From an uncultured Collinsella sp. (GTDB lineage Bacteria; Actinomycetota; Coriobacteriia; Coriobacteriales; Coriobacteriaceae), in assembly GCA_900542905.1 (NCBI GenBank), contig UQPF01000020.1, positions 1-33,729 of the forward strand: 33,729 nt of DNA. Direction: 5' to 3'. The position numbers were made by a program, and so were the translations under genes. Below the pieces are notes generated by a model that was given only the letters and a program-made list of their open reading frames with translations, made no database searches and was not told the DNA's origin. Shown in pieces: positions 25,293 to 33,729 of this stretch; position 1 is the stretch's first letter; every line of letters starts with the position of its first letter.

Positions 25293-28247
25293 TCATTGCT
25301 GGATTTCGCTCAAAAACTCAGCGGCGACTTCGTTGCTTTTGAAACGGATGCTGCGGTCTTCTTTCTTGGGGAATGCCAGCAGCGGGATAGTCCCGTACCA
25401 GACAGTTTCCTCGTCAATCACGGCCGCGCACAGCCGCCCTTTGGCCTTGACGGAATAGTCGACGTTCATCTCGGCAAAAATCGCTTTCGCGTCATCGCGC
25501 GGAGGTGAGGCAACATAAACCTCAAGGGTAATCCCACGGGCGGCTGCGCCTGCGAGTGTGGTGGTGAGTTTCGTGAGGCATGCGGCGGATGCGTAGGATG
25601 CGGCTATGAAGGCACTCTTTGTGGCACCGGTGATGTCTTTAATTAATGCCTCAATAGCGTTTGCCGGCTCTATGAGAATGTTGTAATCGGGTTGCTCGCT
25701 GTCCTCTGCTGAATAAATTTCGTACCCCAACTTGGCGTACGTCTTGAGTCTTTTCTGGTACATGCGGGCGAGCATGGGTATCGACAGGTCAATGTAGTCG
25801 AATATCTCAACCTGTTGCTTGCCCTCGTGGCTTCTATGCAGTCTGCCCACCTGCTGCGTTACGCTGCCGTCCCAAGATATCGGCGTGGCAATGAAAAGGG
25901 TGTCAAGGTAGGACAGATCGAAGCCCTCGCTCAGAAGGCTTTCGGTGGCGACGATGATTCGATGTTCATGCTCAAAGCCGGGAAGACTGTTCAGTATCGC
26001 TTTTCTTTCTTTGGCGCCGATTTCTCCGGTTAAGAGTATGGGCTCGTGTCTGCGATCATTAAGCAACCTGAACAGTTCCTCAGCATGCTTTTTCCTTTTG
26101 GATAGTATGAGCGGATGTCGACCGTTTGACGCTGCTTCGAGGGCGTCATCGACAATCAATTCGTTTCTTGCCGCATGTGCACACAGCATATCGAGAATCT
26201 GATTGAAGCTTGCATCCGGCTCGTAGGCGGATAGCCGAATGCCGGTAAATCTCGGTCGAACGATGCGCTGGATGCCCTGCTGAATTGCCTGCGTTTTTGG
26301 ATCGATGACATAGCGAAGCGGGCCGCAGAGCATCGAGAGCGCCCGCGTGAGTCCGTCGGAGCGCTCGGGTGTCGCGGAGAGGCCATATGTATATTTGGCT
26401 GGAGCGGACTTGAGGACGAGCTCGAGCTGTGGCGCGGCAGCATGGTGGCATTCGTCGCAGATAATGAGGCCGTAATTACGAACAAGGTTCTTAACTATCG
26501 GCTCCCCGGTTTGGGAGTCTTTGCCAGATAGCGACTGAAAGGAAGCGACGTCGATAAGGCCGCTGACGGCGGTTTTGCCCCCTCCGATTTGTCCAATAAG
26601 GGGAGGTTGCTTTTTGCTGATTCGTCCTTTTGGCGTTCGGACCGGCTCTCTGGTGTCCGTAATGTCGAGAAATCGTTCGAGCTGCGATTTCCATTGGGCT
26701 ATGAGCGCGGTCTTTGGAACAATGACGAGCGCCGGAAGACCAACGGCGGCAATAAGATAAGCTCCGATGACGGTTTTACCGAAGCCCGTTGGCGCAGACA
26801 TGATTCCGTCTTCGTATTCAAGCATCTGGTCGGCGGCAATTTGCTGTTCGGGATGAAGGGTCCCTTTGAATGCCATCTCAATTGGATTGCCTGTGCTACG
26901 TTCGTCTGAATAATGGGCAGTAACGTGGGCTTCTTGAATCAGCTGCTCAAGTTGGGCTTTGCAGCCTCTGGGAATCGCGACGCGGCCATCTCTAAGTTCG
27001 CTGAGGTCTATGAGTCGCGGTTTGCCGAATACTGATTGATGCATAGATTGCGCACGGAAGAACTCCGGGTTGGCAAATGTCGCAAGCCTGCGGATTTCCA
27101 TTTGAGCTGCCGGGCTCAGAGACTTTTCGGGGATGTAGAGCATATCGGCTTGTGTGACGAGCAGGTTCGAGGGGAAGTCTCGTGGCGTGAGCGGGAGCCG
27201 CTTTCGTGGCTTTTGGACATTGCGCCTGGTTTTGTTTGTCGCTGCAGCTGTTGCTATTCCAAGCGGTTTGTTTTTGGTGTCCTCGATCAGACGATCCACC
27301 GTCGCACGCGAGATTAGTTGGATTTGCGAAAGGTAAAGCCATTGGTCGGGAAAGGGCTCGAATCGTTCGTCAACAAATACGCTGTTTCCTTCCCGCTGCG
27401 CTTTTCCCTGAAAGGGCAGCGCAATGAGATTTCCAAAGCCGCCTTCAGGAATGGTGGACTGCGCGGGTATCATTCGGTCAAAGGCTTCGAAGGTGATTGT
27501 CTTGTTGAGTGCCGCTGCTTCGGCGATAAGGCAGCTACCGAAATCTCGTGCTGTCTTTGCGTTTATAGGTTCTAGGAAGAAAAACCAGATATGCGCGCCG
27601 TTGCCTGACCTTGATCGCTCGACCGCAGCGTTAATTCCATGGTTTTTTACGACAAGCCTGATAGCGTTTGTCGCTTCTTTCCAATCGGCTTTGTCAAAAT
27701 CAATGACAAGGACATTTGTGTTGCAGTCTTTGTCGAGAACATATTGACCTATGACGTCCCGGAGCCTGTCGTCGCTGCCTTTGAAATGGGCGATAATGGC
27801 GGCATCGTTCAGCTCAAGGAATGTGCGGCTGCGACATTCAGCGCATTTAATTCTGTGATGGTTTGCTTTGGGGCAAATGCCTGGCTTCCACTCATTTGCG
27901 CAGGCGGGTGTATAGCCGATGCCCCCGTCTTTTCTGCGATACCCGTGAGCGTGCACATCTTTGCGGCCGGTAAAAAGATTGCGAAAGAGCTCGAGTTTGT
28001 CGCGCGCTGGGCTCGCGCTGGTAACGATGCCCTCGGTCTGTGCACGTTCGCCGAAAGATTTGCCGGCTTTGTCCCATTCTTCGAGTGTTGCGTAACGGAT
28101 GTCTGGACCGTTGCTACAGATTACGATCTGCTTACGCGGATCTGAAGCGTGGACAACCGTTTTATTGAGTTTGAATAAGGCGTTCCCGAAAAGGGCGTAT
28201 TGATGCACGGCGTTGCTCATTTGAATGCCATTCTTGTCAGCGTTCAT
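25293..28247 (-). CDS. TOTE-type primase-SF2 helicase-PLD protein (predicted conflict or defence protein)
   Basis: The 984-residue protein joins three modules. First is an archaeo-eukaryotic primase domain of the TOTE conflict type (about 85-310). It has a Cys/His cluster (C116, C125, H130/H131, C135, C138), DFD (183-185) and SGNGAHIWFF with H219. Second is a superfamily 2 helicase: Walker A APTGFGKT (485-492), DECH (598-601), SAT (624-626), and a late QQVGRLHRS. Third is a C-terminal PLD-like domain (about 870-984) that lacks a clear HxK motif. Such proteins are predicted to act against invading nucleic acids; activity is not shown here. Its base composition is visibly less GC-rich than its neighbours, suggesting transfer. 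No strong ribosome site is seen; ATG 28220 is an alternative start. Confidence 0.88.
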   Translation of the reverse strand: MNADKNGIQMSNAVHQYALFGNALFKLNKTVVHASDPRKQIVICSNGPDIRYATLEEWDKAGKSFGERAQTEGIVTSASPARDKLELFRNLFTGRKDVHAHGYRRKDGGIGYTPACANEWKPGICPKANHHRIKCAECRSRTFLELNDAAIIAHFKGSDDRLRDVIGQYVLDKDCNTNVLVIDFDKADWKEATNAIRLVVKNHGINAAVERSRSGNGAHIWFFFLEPINAKTARDFGSCLIAEAAALNKTITFEAFDRMIPAQSTIPEGGFGNLIALPFQGKAQREGNSVFVDERFEPFPDQWLYLSQIQLISRATVDRLIEDTKNKPLGIATAAATNKTRRNVQKPRKRLPLTPRDFPSNLLVTQADMLYIPEKSLSPAAQMEIRRLATFANPEFFRAQSMHQSVFGKPRLIDLSELRDGRVAIPRGCKAQLEQLIQEAHVTAHYSDERSTGNPIEMAFKGTLHPEQQIAADQMLEYEDGIMSAPTGFGKTVIGAYLIAAVGLPALVIVPKTALIAQWKSQLERFLDITDTREPVRTPKGRISKKQPPLIGQIGGGKTAVSGLIDVASFQSLSGKDSQTGEPIVKNLVRNYGLIICDECHHAAAPQLELVLKSAPAKYTYGLSATPERSDGLTRALSMLCGPLRYVIDPKTQAIQQGIQRIVRPRFTGIRLSAYEPDASFNQILDMLCAHAARNELIVDDALEAASNGRHPLILSKRKKHAEELFRLLNDRRHEPILLTGEIGAKERKAILNSLPGFEHEHRIIVATESLLSEGFDLSYLDTLFIATPISWDGSVTQQVGRLHRSHEGKQQVEIFDYIDLSIPMLARMYQKRLKTYAKLGYEIYSAEDSEQPDYNILIEPANAIEALIKDITGATKSAFIAASYASAACLTKLTTTLAGAAARGITLEVYVASPPRDDAKAIFAEMNVDYSVKAKGRLCAAVIDEETVWYGTIPLLAFPKKEDRSIRFKSNEVAAEFLSEIQQ

Positions 28248-28345
28248 TGGGATGAGGGTACGTCATTTCAGCTTTATGAGATATGCGACTTCGATTTTGG
28301 TTCGGTAATAGTGGGGTACCGATCCGTGAGTGGCAATTAGCCGGT

Positions 28346-28384
28346 GCCAAAACGTGCGGCGGCTGTTGTTAAAGGTGTTTTGGC
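28346..28384. repeat. short inverted repeat upstream of the primase-helicase
   Basis: GCCAAAAC (28346-28353) and GTTTTGGC (28377-28384) are exact complements. The stretch 28248-28447 holds no other recognised feature. Confidence 0.45.
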
Positions 28385-28447
28385 GGCTATGGGGCGTGTT
28401 GGCGGCGTGGGGAGGGGTCCTCGAATGACTCCGTGGTCAAATAACGT

Positions 28448-28637
28448 CAAATATGAGTACTGTTGTTAATGTAGTCTCATAACATTTGGTAAGAATAGAA
28501 TACCAATTCCACATTATTCTATATATCTAACCCACTAAACACGGAATTTTGAGCCTTGGCAAGACGTGGAATTGATCGAAATGATCAATTCCGGCGAGAT
28601 TTTGCTGCTACTAATTTGGTGGCGGTACTCATATTTG
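28448..28637. mobile_element. MITE-like element, 190 bp
   Basis: Exact 13-bp terminal inverted repeats, CAAATATGAGTAC (28448-28460) and its complement (28625-28637), bound an AT-rich non-coding segment. Weaker similarity continues inward on both sides. An internal perfect hairpin lies at 28568-28592 (GGAATTGATC, loop GAAAT). No transposase matching these ends is in the window. Confidence 0.7.
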
Positions 28638-28649
28638 CCATTTTTTGTC

Positions 28650-28795
28650 CAGTGGGTACCGCGAGGGGCCTGTTCGACTGGCTCAACGGCCCGGTGATGG
28701 ATGCCGGCATGATCAGCCCACTCGATCCAGACCTTGTCCACATCACCGACGACCTCAACGAAGCCGTCGACATCGCCCTGAGCGGGCTGATGTAG
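28650..28795 (+). pseudogene. LOG gene 3' remnant
   Basis: GLFDWLNGPVM and everything after it to the stop (43 codons) match the end of the intact LOG protein except for two residues (DAG for SAS). The nucleotides differ at many synonymous positions. The homology begins with GTGGGTACCG and shows a small deletion before GGCCTG. There is no usable start, so it is a displaced or residual gene end. Confidence 0.9.
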
Positions 28796-28806
28796 GGTAG
28801 GTAAAA

Positions 28807-28867
28807 TGGGACGGGGCTAAAAGACTGGTCTGAAACGTTTGATACCAGTCTTTTTAGCCCCGTCCCA
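28807..28867. repeat. GGGACGGGG inverted repeat, copy 2
   Basis: TGGGACGGGGCTAAAAGACT... (28807-28829) pairs with 28844-28867, with one extra T, around a 14-bp loop. It starts 11 bp after the LOG remnant stop. The outer arm matches that of the repeat at 12225-12335. Confidence 0.85.
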
Positions 28868-28882
28868 AATGAACTGCTTCTA

Positions 28883-28949
28883 AGTTGCGGTGGAATAGGG
28901 ATTGATTGGCGGCTAATAAGCCAAAAACAGTCCCTATTCCACCGCAACT
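28883..28949. repeat. AGTTGCGGTG inverted repeat, copy 3
   Basis: AGTTGCGGTGGAATAGGGAT (28883-28902) pairs with CCCTATTCCACCGCAACT ending at 28949. The loop ends AGCCAAAAA. It lies between the LOG remnant and the convergent DegV gene. Confidence 0.85.
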
Positions 28950-28962
28950 GATGTGGGCGTCC

Positions 28963-29823
28963 CTAGTGAGTTGACTGGTAGCGGGGGCAGTAGCTGATGG
29001 CGATGGCGTCGACGCCTACGTGGGTGGCGATGGTGCAGCCGATGGGGCCGGTGCCGGCGTCTACGTAATCCTGACCCGCGAGTGCCTCGTTGACAAGCTC
29101 CTGCTCCTCGGCGGCGCCGGTCGTGAGCACGCGCACGCTGGAGCCCGGATACTCGGCCAAAAATGCGAGGCAATCGGCCATGGTGTTGGTAACGATGCGC
29201 TTGGCACCGCGGCCCTTTTTTATGGCCTTGATCTCGCCCGATTTCCACTCCGGCGAAACGGCCAGGCGAATGTTGAGCATTTGCGTGAGCTGGCCGGCGA
29301 GCTTGGGCGCGCGGCCGTTCTTAACGAGATTCTCGAGCGTGCGGGGAATCAGCAGCAGGTGGGCGTCGGGCAGCGTCGCGCGGATCTGCGCCTCGGTCTC
29401 GTCCAGGCTGCGGCCGTCCTCGCGCATGGCCAGCGCGTACTCCACCAGCAGGCCCTCGGCGCCCGAGCCGGTGCGCGAGTCGATGCAGCGCACGTCGAGC
29501 TCGTGCGTCTCGGCCGTCAGGCTGGCGTTGGCGTAGCAGGCGGACCACTCGCTGCACAGCGAGATAAAGATGGCGCTATCGTGGCCGTCGGCGCGCACGC
29601 GGTCAAAGAGTTCCTTGAACTCGCCGGCACTCGGCTGCGAGGTGTGCGGCAGCTGCTCGGAGCCGGCCATGCGGGCGACGTACTCTTGGGCGGTAATCTG
29701 CACCTGGTCGAGCAGGTCCTCGCCCTCGATAATCACATGCAGCGGAATCACGTAAATGCCGAGCTCTTGGGCGCGGGCGGGGGAGATGTCCGACGTGGAG
29801 TCGGTTATGATGGCAAAAGACAT
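28963..29823 (-). CDS. DegV family fatty-acid-binding protein (second)
   Basis: The 286-residue product starts at ATG 29823 with AAAGGTG upstream; an earlier ATG at 29880 lacks a site and would add an Arg-rich stretch. DegV features are IITDSTSDIS at the N-terminus, PHTSQPSAGEF, ISLCSEWSACYAN, the DSRTGSGAEG loop and GPIGCTIATHVG near the end. It may present a fatty acid to a kinase as FakB proteins do. It is only distantly similar to the DegV at 8652. A TATACT -10-like box lies at about 29881-29886 on the minus strand. Confidence 0.9.
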   Translation of the reverse strand: MSFAIITDSTSDISPARAQELGIYVIPLHVIIEGEDLLDQVQITAQEYVARMAGSEQLPHTSQPSAGEFKELFDRVRADGHDSAIFISLCSEWSACYANASLTAETHELDVRCIDSRTGSGAEGLLVEYALAMREDGRSLDETEAQIRATLPDAHLLLIPRTLENLVKNGRAPKLAGQLTQMLNIRLAVSPEWKSGEIKAIKKGRGAKRIVTNTMADCLAFLAEYPGSSVRVLTTGAAEEQELVNEALAGQDYVDAGTGPIGCTIATHVGVDAIAISYCPRYQSTH

Positions 29824-29915
29824 AATTGCACCTTTCGTTGGGGCGCGACGGCGCCGCCTTCTGAGAGCAAAGTGCGACAAGTATAGTGGAGTCGTTCCAC
29901 ATTTCTAGGTTCAAT

Positions 29916-29931
29916 TGTTGAATAGTCAACA
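29916..29931. promoter_or_regulatory. operator-like palindrome
   Basis: TGTTGA (29916-29921) and TCAACA (29926-29931) flank ATAG in the spacer between the divergent DegV and HAD genes. A regulator site is possible; support is limited to symmetry and position. Confidence 0.35.
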
Positions 29932-29973
29932 GTTTGAAGTGTCGGTGTGGAAATCGTCAACTGGGGAAGAGGG

Positions 29974-30642
29974 ATGCCGATGGAGGCGCTGGAGATATGC
30001 AAACGGCCGGTCGTGCTGTTTGATTTTGATGGCACGGTGGCCGATACGGGTCGGGCGGTGATGACCTCGACGCGCAAGACGCTGGCTGCACGCGGGTTTT
30101 CGGAGGCGCAGATGGGTGACCTGCGTCGCATGATCGGGCCGCCCCTGTGGAAGAGTTTTCACGACTTTTATGGCTTCTCCCGCGAGGAGTCGCTTGTGGT
30201 GGCCGACGAGTACCGCGCCTTTTTTGACGAGCTGGGACCGGAGGAGTATCCCGTGTTTGACGGGATCCCCGAGCTGCTGGATGGGTTGGTCGCCCAGGGC
30301 AAGCGCTTGGCCGTGGCGACGTCGCGCATGGAGGCAAAGTGCGTTGACATGGCGGGAGAGCTGGGACTTTCTCAGTTTGAGGCGGTGGTTGGCATGAATC
30401 CGCCGCAGGGGCGCGAGACCAAGGCCGATTCGGTCCGCGACGCGTTGGCGGCCTTGGGTGCGGCCGCGGGCGATGCCGTGATGATCGGCGATCGCTTTAA
30501 CGACGTCGAGGGCGCGCACGCGATGAGCGTGCCGTGCATTGGTATCTATTCGGGCGCGGCGGCGCCGGGCGAGCACGAGGCGGCGGGTGCCGATGCAGTG
30601 GTGCACTCGGTGGCCGAGCTTGCTAAACTTTTCGCTATATAG
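29974..30642 (+). CDS. HAD family phosphatase, phosphoglycolate phosphatase-like
   Basis: The 222-residue hydrolase has the HAD nucleophile motif FDFDGT (D17, D19), motif II ATS (after RLAV) and a late GDRFNDVEGA motif. The helical cap after motif I fits phosphoglycolate or pyrophosphate phosphatases (Gph/PpaX type). The substrate is not determined. The start is uncertain: GGGGA suits ATG 29974, and GAGGG suits ATG 29980. The dipeptidase gene follows 54 bp later on the same strand. Confidence 0.88.
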   Translation: MPMEALEICKRPVVLFDFDGTVADTGRAVMTSTRKTLAARGFSEAQMGDLRRMIGPPLWKSFHDFYGFSREESLVVADEYRAFFDELGPEEYPVFDGIPELLDGLVAQGKRLAVATSRMEAKCVDMAGELGLSQFEAVVGMNPPQGRETKADSVRDALAALGAAAGDAVMIGDRFNDVEGAHAMSVPCIGIYSGAAAPGEHEAAGADAVVHSVAELAKLFAI

Positions 30643-30696
30643 GTATTTGATGTGAGGGGCGGGCACGCTCGCCGCTCATTGGTAAGGAGGTCGTCC

Positions 30697-32121
30697 ATGA
30701 ATCAGGTGGAGCAGAGCGTTGCCGAGTATGTCGACGAGGTCTGGGAGGATGTCGTCGCCGATATCGAGCAGCTGGTGAGTTATCCGTCCGTGGCAGTTTC
30801 TGCCGATGCGGAGCCCGGCGCGCCGTTTGGCCGCCCGGTCCGTGACGCGCTCGGCATCGCGCAGAAGCTCGGCTATCAGACGAGCGACGACGAGGGCTAT
30901 GTGGGAATCGCCGATATCCCGGGCCGCGGCGACAAACAGCTCGCGACTATCTGCCACGTGGACGTGGTTCCCGCCGGCCCTGGCTGGAACACCGACCCGT
31001 TCACCATGGAGCGCCGCGAGGGCTGGCTGCTCGGTCGCGGCGTGATTGACGACAAGGGCCCGGCGGTATTGTCACTCTACGCCGGCGCCTACTTGCTCAA
31101 GCACGGCATTGTTCCGCGCTACACCTTCCGCGCGCTGCTGGGCTGCGATGAGGAAGTGGGCATGTCCGACGTTCACCATTATCTGGAGAACAACGCAGAC
31201 CCCGACTTTTTGTTTACGCCCGATGCCGAGTTCCCGGTCTGCAATGCTGAGAAGGGCCAGTTTGGGGCGACGTTCGTGAGCCCCAAGATCGACGGCGGGC
31301 GCATTGTGTCCTGGAGCGGTGCCGAGGCGAGCAACGCCATTCCGTCGCAGTCTATCTGCGAGCTCGCGATTGCCGCCGATGAGCTGCCGGCGCCGGTCGA
31401 GAACGCCGACCGCCTTGAGATCACGACACTCGATAACGGGCATGCGCAGATTTTCGCCCACGGTATTGGCGGTCACGCTTCGATGCCTGAGGGCACCATC
31501 AACGCCGTCGGCCTGATCGTGTCGTATCTGCGCGAGGCCGAGGACGCGTTTGGTGCACGCGACGAGCGCCTGCTGACGCCTGCCGAGCACGAGTTCGTCA
31601 AGTTCCTGGCCTTTGTGCATGCGGATGCCTATGGTCGCGGCCTGGGTATCGACGCGACGAGCCCAGCGTTTGGCCCGCTTACCTGCAACGCTGGCGTCAT
31701 CCGTGTGGCGGATGGCCATATCGAGCAGGTCATCGACGTGCGCTTCCCCGATAGCACGAGTGCCGATACCATCCGCGAGCAGCTCGAGCCGCTCGTGGGC
31801 CGTTTTGGCGTGACGTGCCGTGTGGGTCGTGCGAAGGTGCCGTTCTCGGTGTCTGCCGACGATCCGGCCGTGAAGGCGCTTATCGATACCTATAACGAGT
31901 TCACCGGCAAGCATGCCGAGCCCTTTGCCATGGGCGGCGGCACGTACGCGCGCAACTTTGCCCGCGCCGTCTCGTTTGGCCCTGAGGAGACCGGCCTGGA
32001 GCTGCCCGCATGGGGCGGCCAGATGCACGGCCCCAACGAGTGCGCCAACGAGGAACAGCTCAAGCAGGCGCTCAAGATCTATATTGTTGCGATCCTCCGT
32101 TTGAATGAATTAGAGCTTTAG
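30697..32121 (+). CDS. M20 family dipeptidase (PepV/Sapep type)
   Basis: The 474-residue zinc peptidase would cleave dipeptides in the cytoplasm. Metal and catalytic residues are seen at H87 and D89 (CHVDVVPAG), D118 (GVIDDKGP), the E152-E153 pair (GCDEEVG), the aspartate in FTPDAEFP, and the late histidine in QMHGPNE. A dimerisation or lid domain is inserted in the middle (GIGGHASMPEGT). AAGGAGG lies six bases before ATG 30697. A structured repeat starts two bases after the stop. Confidence 0.92.
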   Translation: MNQVEQSVAEYVDEVWEDVVADIEQLVSYPSVAVSADAEPGAPFGRPVRDALGIAQKLGYQTSDDEGYVGIADIPGRGDKQLATICHVDVVPAGPGWNTDPFTMERREGWLLGRGVIDDKGPAVLSLYAGAYLLKHGIVPRYTFRALLGCDEEVGMSDVHHYLENNADPDFLFTPDAEFPVCNAEKGQFGATFVSPKIDGGRIVSWSGAEASNAIPSQSICELAIAADELPAPVENADRLEITTLDNGHAQIFAHGIGGHASMPEGTINAVGLIVSYLREAEDAFGARDERLLTPAEHEFVKFLAFVHADAYGRGLGIDATSPAFGPLTCNAGVIRVADGHIEQVIDVRFPDSTSADTIREQLEPLVGRFGVTCRVGRAKVPFSVSADDPAVKALIDTYNEFTGKHAEPFAMGGGTYARNFARAVSFGPEETGLELPAWGGQMHGPNECANEEQLKQALKIYIVAILRLNELEL

Positions 32122-32122
32122 G

Positions 32123-32266
32123 GTTACGCGGTTTTACCAAACCGCGTAACCAGTCGACGCTGCAAACGCCCCCAAGCGGCAATCTGACGTTCAATCGTCG
32201 GTCGCGTACAAAAGTACGCTTCCCTCCTCTTTCACGTCACCTTGCTCGCTTAGGGGCGTTTTCGCT
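32123..32266. repeat. structured intergenic element, copy C
   Basis: The hairpin GTTACGCGGTTT/AAACCGCGTAAC is followed by GTCGACGCTGC. The outer stem here is AAACGCCCC..AAGCG with CGCTT.GGGGCGTTT, different in sequence from copies A and B but still paired. The core CAATCTGACGTTCAA and TTTCACGTCACCTTG is unchanged. The inner hairpin is GCGTAC/GTACGC. The IS copy 2 begins at its end (TTTTCGCT). Confidence 0.8.
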
Positions 32267-33606
32267 CATATGACCCAATCCGCTGTCAAGAGCCACAATG
32301 GCCCCGCCGACCGCTTGCAATCGGTCGGCGGGGCCTGCCGTTGAACCCGTCCCGGTCCGCCCCCGGCATGTCGTCGACGCCTTCGGCTCAGTCTCATATC
32401 CGCGGATACCGCTCCGGCGGCCCGCAATCCTCTCCTTCGGCGGGGCTCCCCAAGTCTGACTACGCGCATGCGGCCGCTGCCGCGCGCCCAGCGAAAGCGG
32501 GGATATCCCCGAAGGCTGCCCGGCTCGCCGGGACGGGGGCTATGTCTATTCGGTTGCCTCCCGGCACATCGCGCCGAGGGCCCACAGCCACCTCACGAGC
32601 TCGGCGGCGGTGGCGGCGTTCGCCTTCGCCTGGGGCATGCCCCTGGCGAGCATCTCCTCGCGGCGCCGGAGCAGGCGCTCGGAACCCTTCCTCCCGTGCA
32701 TCCTCACCTCGAGCGGGACGCCGCTGCCCTTGGGCATCAGCTTCGGTTGGTGGCTCGCCTGGACGTAGCTCCAGGACCCCTCGACGGCCAGCCTCCTGAC
32801 GAGGGCGTCGCCGGCCCCGCTGATCCCGCCGAGGCACACGGAGTCCGCGCTCGACCTCTGCTTCGGGGCGAGGCCGAAGTAGGCCGTCACCTGCCTGCCG
32901 GAGCGGAACCTCGAGAAGTCGCCGACCTCGGACGCGAAGGCGGCGGCGAGCGCGAAGCCGCACCCCTTGATCGACTGGAGCGCCTCGACCTCCGCCGAGA
33001 GGGGGCCCGCCGCGACGGCGGCCCTGTACTCGGCGAGGAGGTCGTCGCGCGTCTCGGCGGCCGCCTCGACCTCGTTCCTCAGCGCCGCGAGCGCCCGGAT
33101 GCCGCCGTCGTCGGCGGGCCGAACCTTGTCGAGCCACCTGAGGAAGCCGTACGTCCAGTACCTCCGGGGGTTTCCGGCCGGCGTCGTGCCGCCGTAGGCG
33201 TAACCCCGGCGGGCGAGGAACGCCAGGAGCCGCTGCTTCGCCGCCGCGAGCCTCGCGGTCGCGGCGTCGTGGGCGGCGGCGAGGTCCCTGAGCCCCTCGA
33301 TCTCGGGGGACGGCACCCATACCGGGGTGACGTCGTGCGACAGTATCGCCTTGGCCATCCTGGCCGCGTCGTTGCGGTCGTTCTTGGACGAGAAGTCTGC
33401 CGCCGACCTCGGGACCCTGGAGACGGCCGCGACGACGCAGTCGACGCCGAGCCCGGAGAGCTCCCTCTGCGGGGCGAAGCCGAGGTAGCCGCTCTCGTAG
33501 GCGGCGAGCGACGGGCCGGGGAAGCCCGACATCCACTCCGCGACCTCGCCCCAGGGGTTGCCGCGGAACCTCCTCGTCACGGCCTCGCCCGTCTCCGCGT
33601 CGAGGG
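32265..33606 (-). mobile_element. IS110 family element, truncated copy 2
   Basis: The CT core and subterminal repeat TATGACCCAATCCG (32269-32282) match copy 1. Similarity stops at 33606, inside the transposase 5' end, so the other terminus is missing. The non-coding end has the same hairpin (32301-32334), the same GTCTCATAT (32391-32399), and CCAGCGAAA at 32488-32496. Confidence 0.85.
32546..33606 (-). pseudogene. IS110 transposase lacking its N-terminus
   Basis: The frame is open and ends like copy 1 (CREATE against CREGAE), about 80% identical overall by eye. It begins at LDAETGEAV, so about 22 residues are missing, including the first catalytic aspartate (D11 of copy 1). E, D and D of the DEDD set (KNDRNDAARMAKA) and QRSS remain. 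A GTG in the frame could start a 344-residue product, but it would be inactive. Confidence 0.85.
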
Positions 33607-33729
33607 TTGATTTCCGATCTCAGCCGAACACATTGAGCAAATAGGCCATTCCCGCAGTTAGCTGAACGCCCCCGCGGCCCCTCCTGGGGTCCGGGGGCGC
33701 CGTTTTCCCAGTTGAAGGAACGGTGGAGA
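33607..33729. other. unassigned sequence with a GC-rich hairpin
   Basis: The sequence past the IS break has no recognised gene. CGCCCCCG pairs with CGGGGGCG at about 33667-33702, followed by CCGTTTTCCC, and may be a terminator. It could belong to another inserted element beyond the window. Confidence 0.4.

Noticed and set aside
32468..33610. 380-codon plus-strand frame
   Set aside because: It is antisense to the IS110 transposase. A parallel shadow (21715-22296) occurs over copy 1.

Overview
The window looks like a chromosome segment of a gut Coriobacteriia species, most likely Collinsella (phylum Actinomycetota). The grounds are high GC with strongly GC-ending codons, a class III fructose-1,6-bisphosphatase, DegV and GtrA paralogues, a bile-acid-type 12alpha-hydroxysteroid dehydrogenase homologue, and DUF4430 surface proteins under a cobalamin riboswitch. 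The genus is inferred from gene content and protein resemblance recalled from memory, not from a search. No rRNA, tRNA or CRISPR array was seen.

Layout. 1-5214: a 40-bp perfect palindrome, a promoter, a cobalamin riboswitch, and a two-gene operon of surface or membrane-anchored proteins with transcobalamin-like DUF4430 domains. 5258-8331: two GtrA membrane proteins and class III Fbp, all on the minus strand. 8332-8651: intergenic region with five copies of TGGTAAA. 8652-14506: DegV protein, a TIM-barrel-like protein of unknown function, a 56-residue membrane protein, an RsmB/RsmF-type rRNA methyltransferase and a divergent methionyl-tRNA synthetase. 14639-17073: DUF3267 zincin, queH and queA. 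17074-19631: repeat-rich spacer and a tail-anchored coiled-coil protein. 19632-20432: 12alpha-HSDH-like SDR. 20435-22260: a structured repeat interrupted by a complete IS1111-group IS110 element. 22335-24446: tgt and a LOG-family protein. 24447-28640: an accessory island with a RelB/YafQ toxin-antitoxin pair, a primase-helicase-PLD protein of the TOTE conflict type and a MITE-like element. The island is closed by a duplicated 3' end of the LOG gene (28650-28795). 28807-32121: repeats, a second DegV protein, a HAD phosphatase and an M20 dipeptidase. 32123-33606: a third structured repeat with a truncated second IS110 element in it. 33607-33729: unassigned sequence.

How things fit together. queH, queA and tgt are the late queuosine steps, and their cluster is split by accessory DNA. 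The riboswitch-DUF4430 operon is best read as a B12-repressed system for capturing cobalamin at the cell surface. The most unusual material is non-coding. One hairpin-rich element starts within 0-2 nt of the stop codon of three unrelated genes; its stems differ in sequence between copies but still pair, while its core stays constant. Two IS110-family elements sit at the same point in copies of this repeat. They share a non-coding 3' region conserved far better than their transposases, and it holds short matches to both the donor junction and the target, as expected of a bridge RNA. Two further families of intergenic inverted repeats recur, one of them always between convergent genes.
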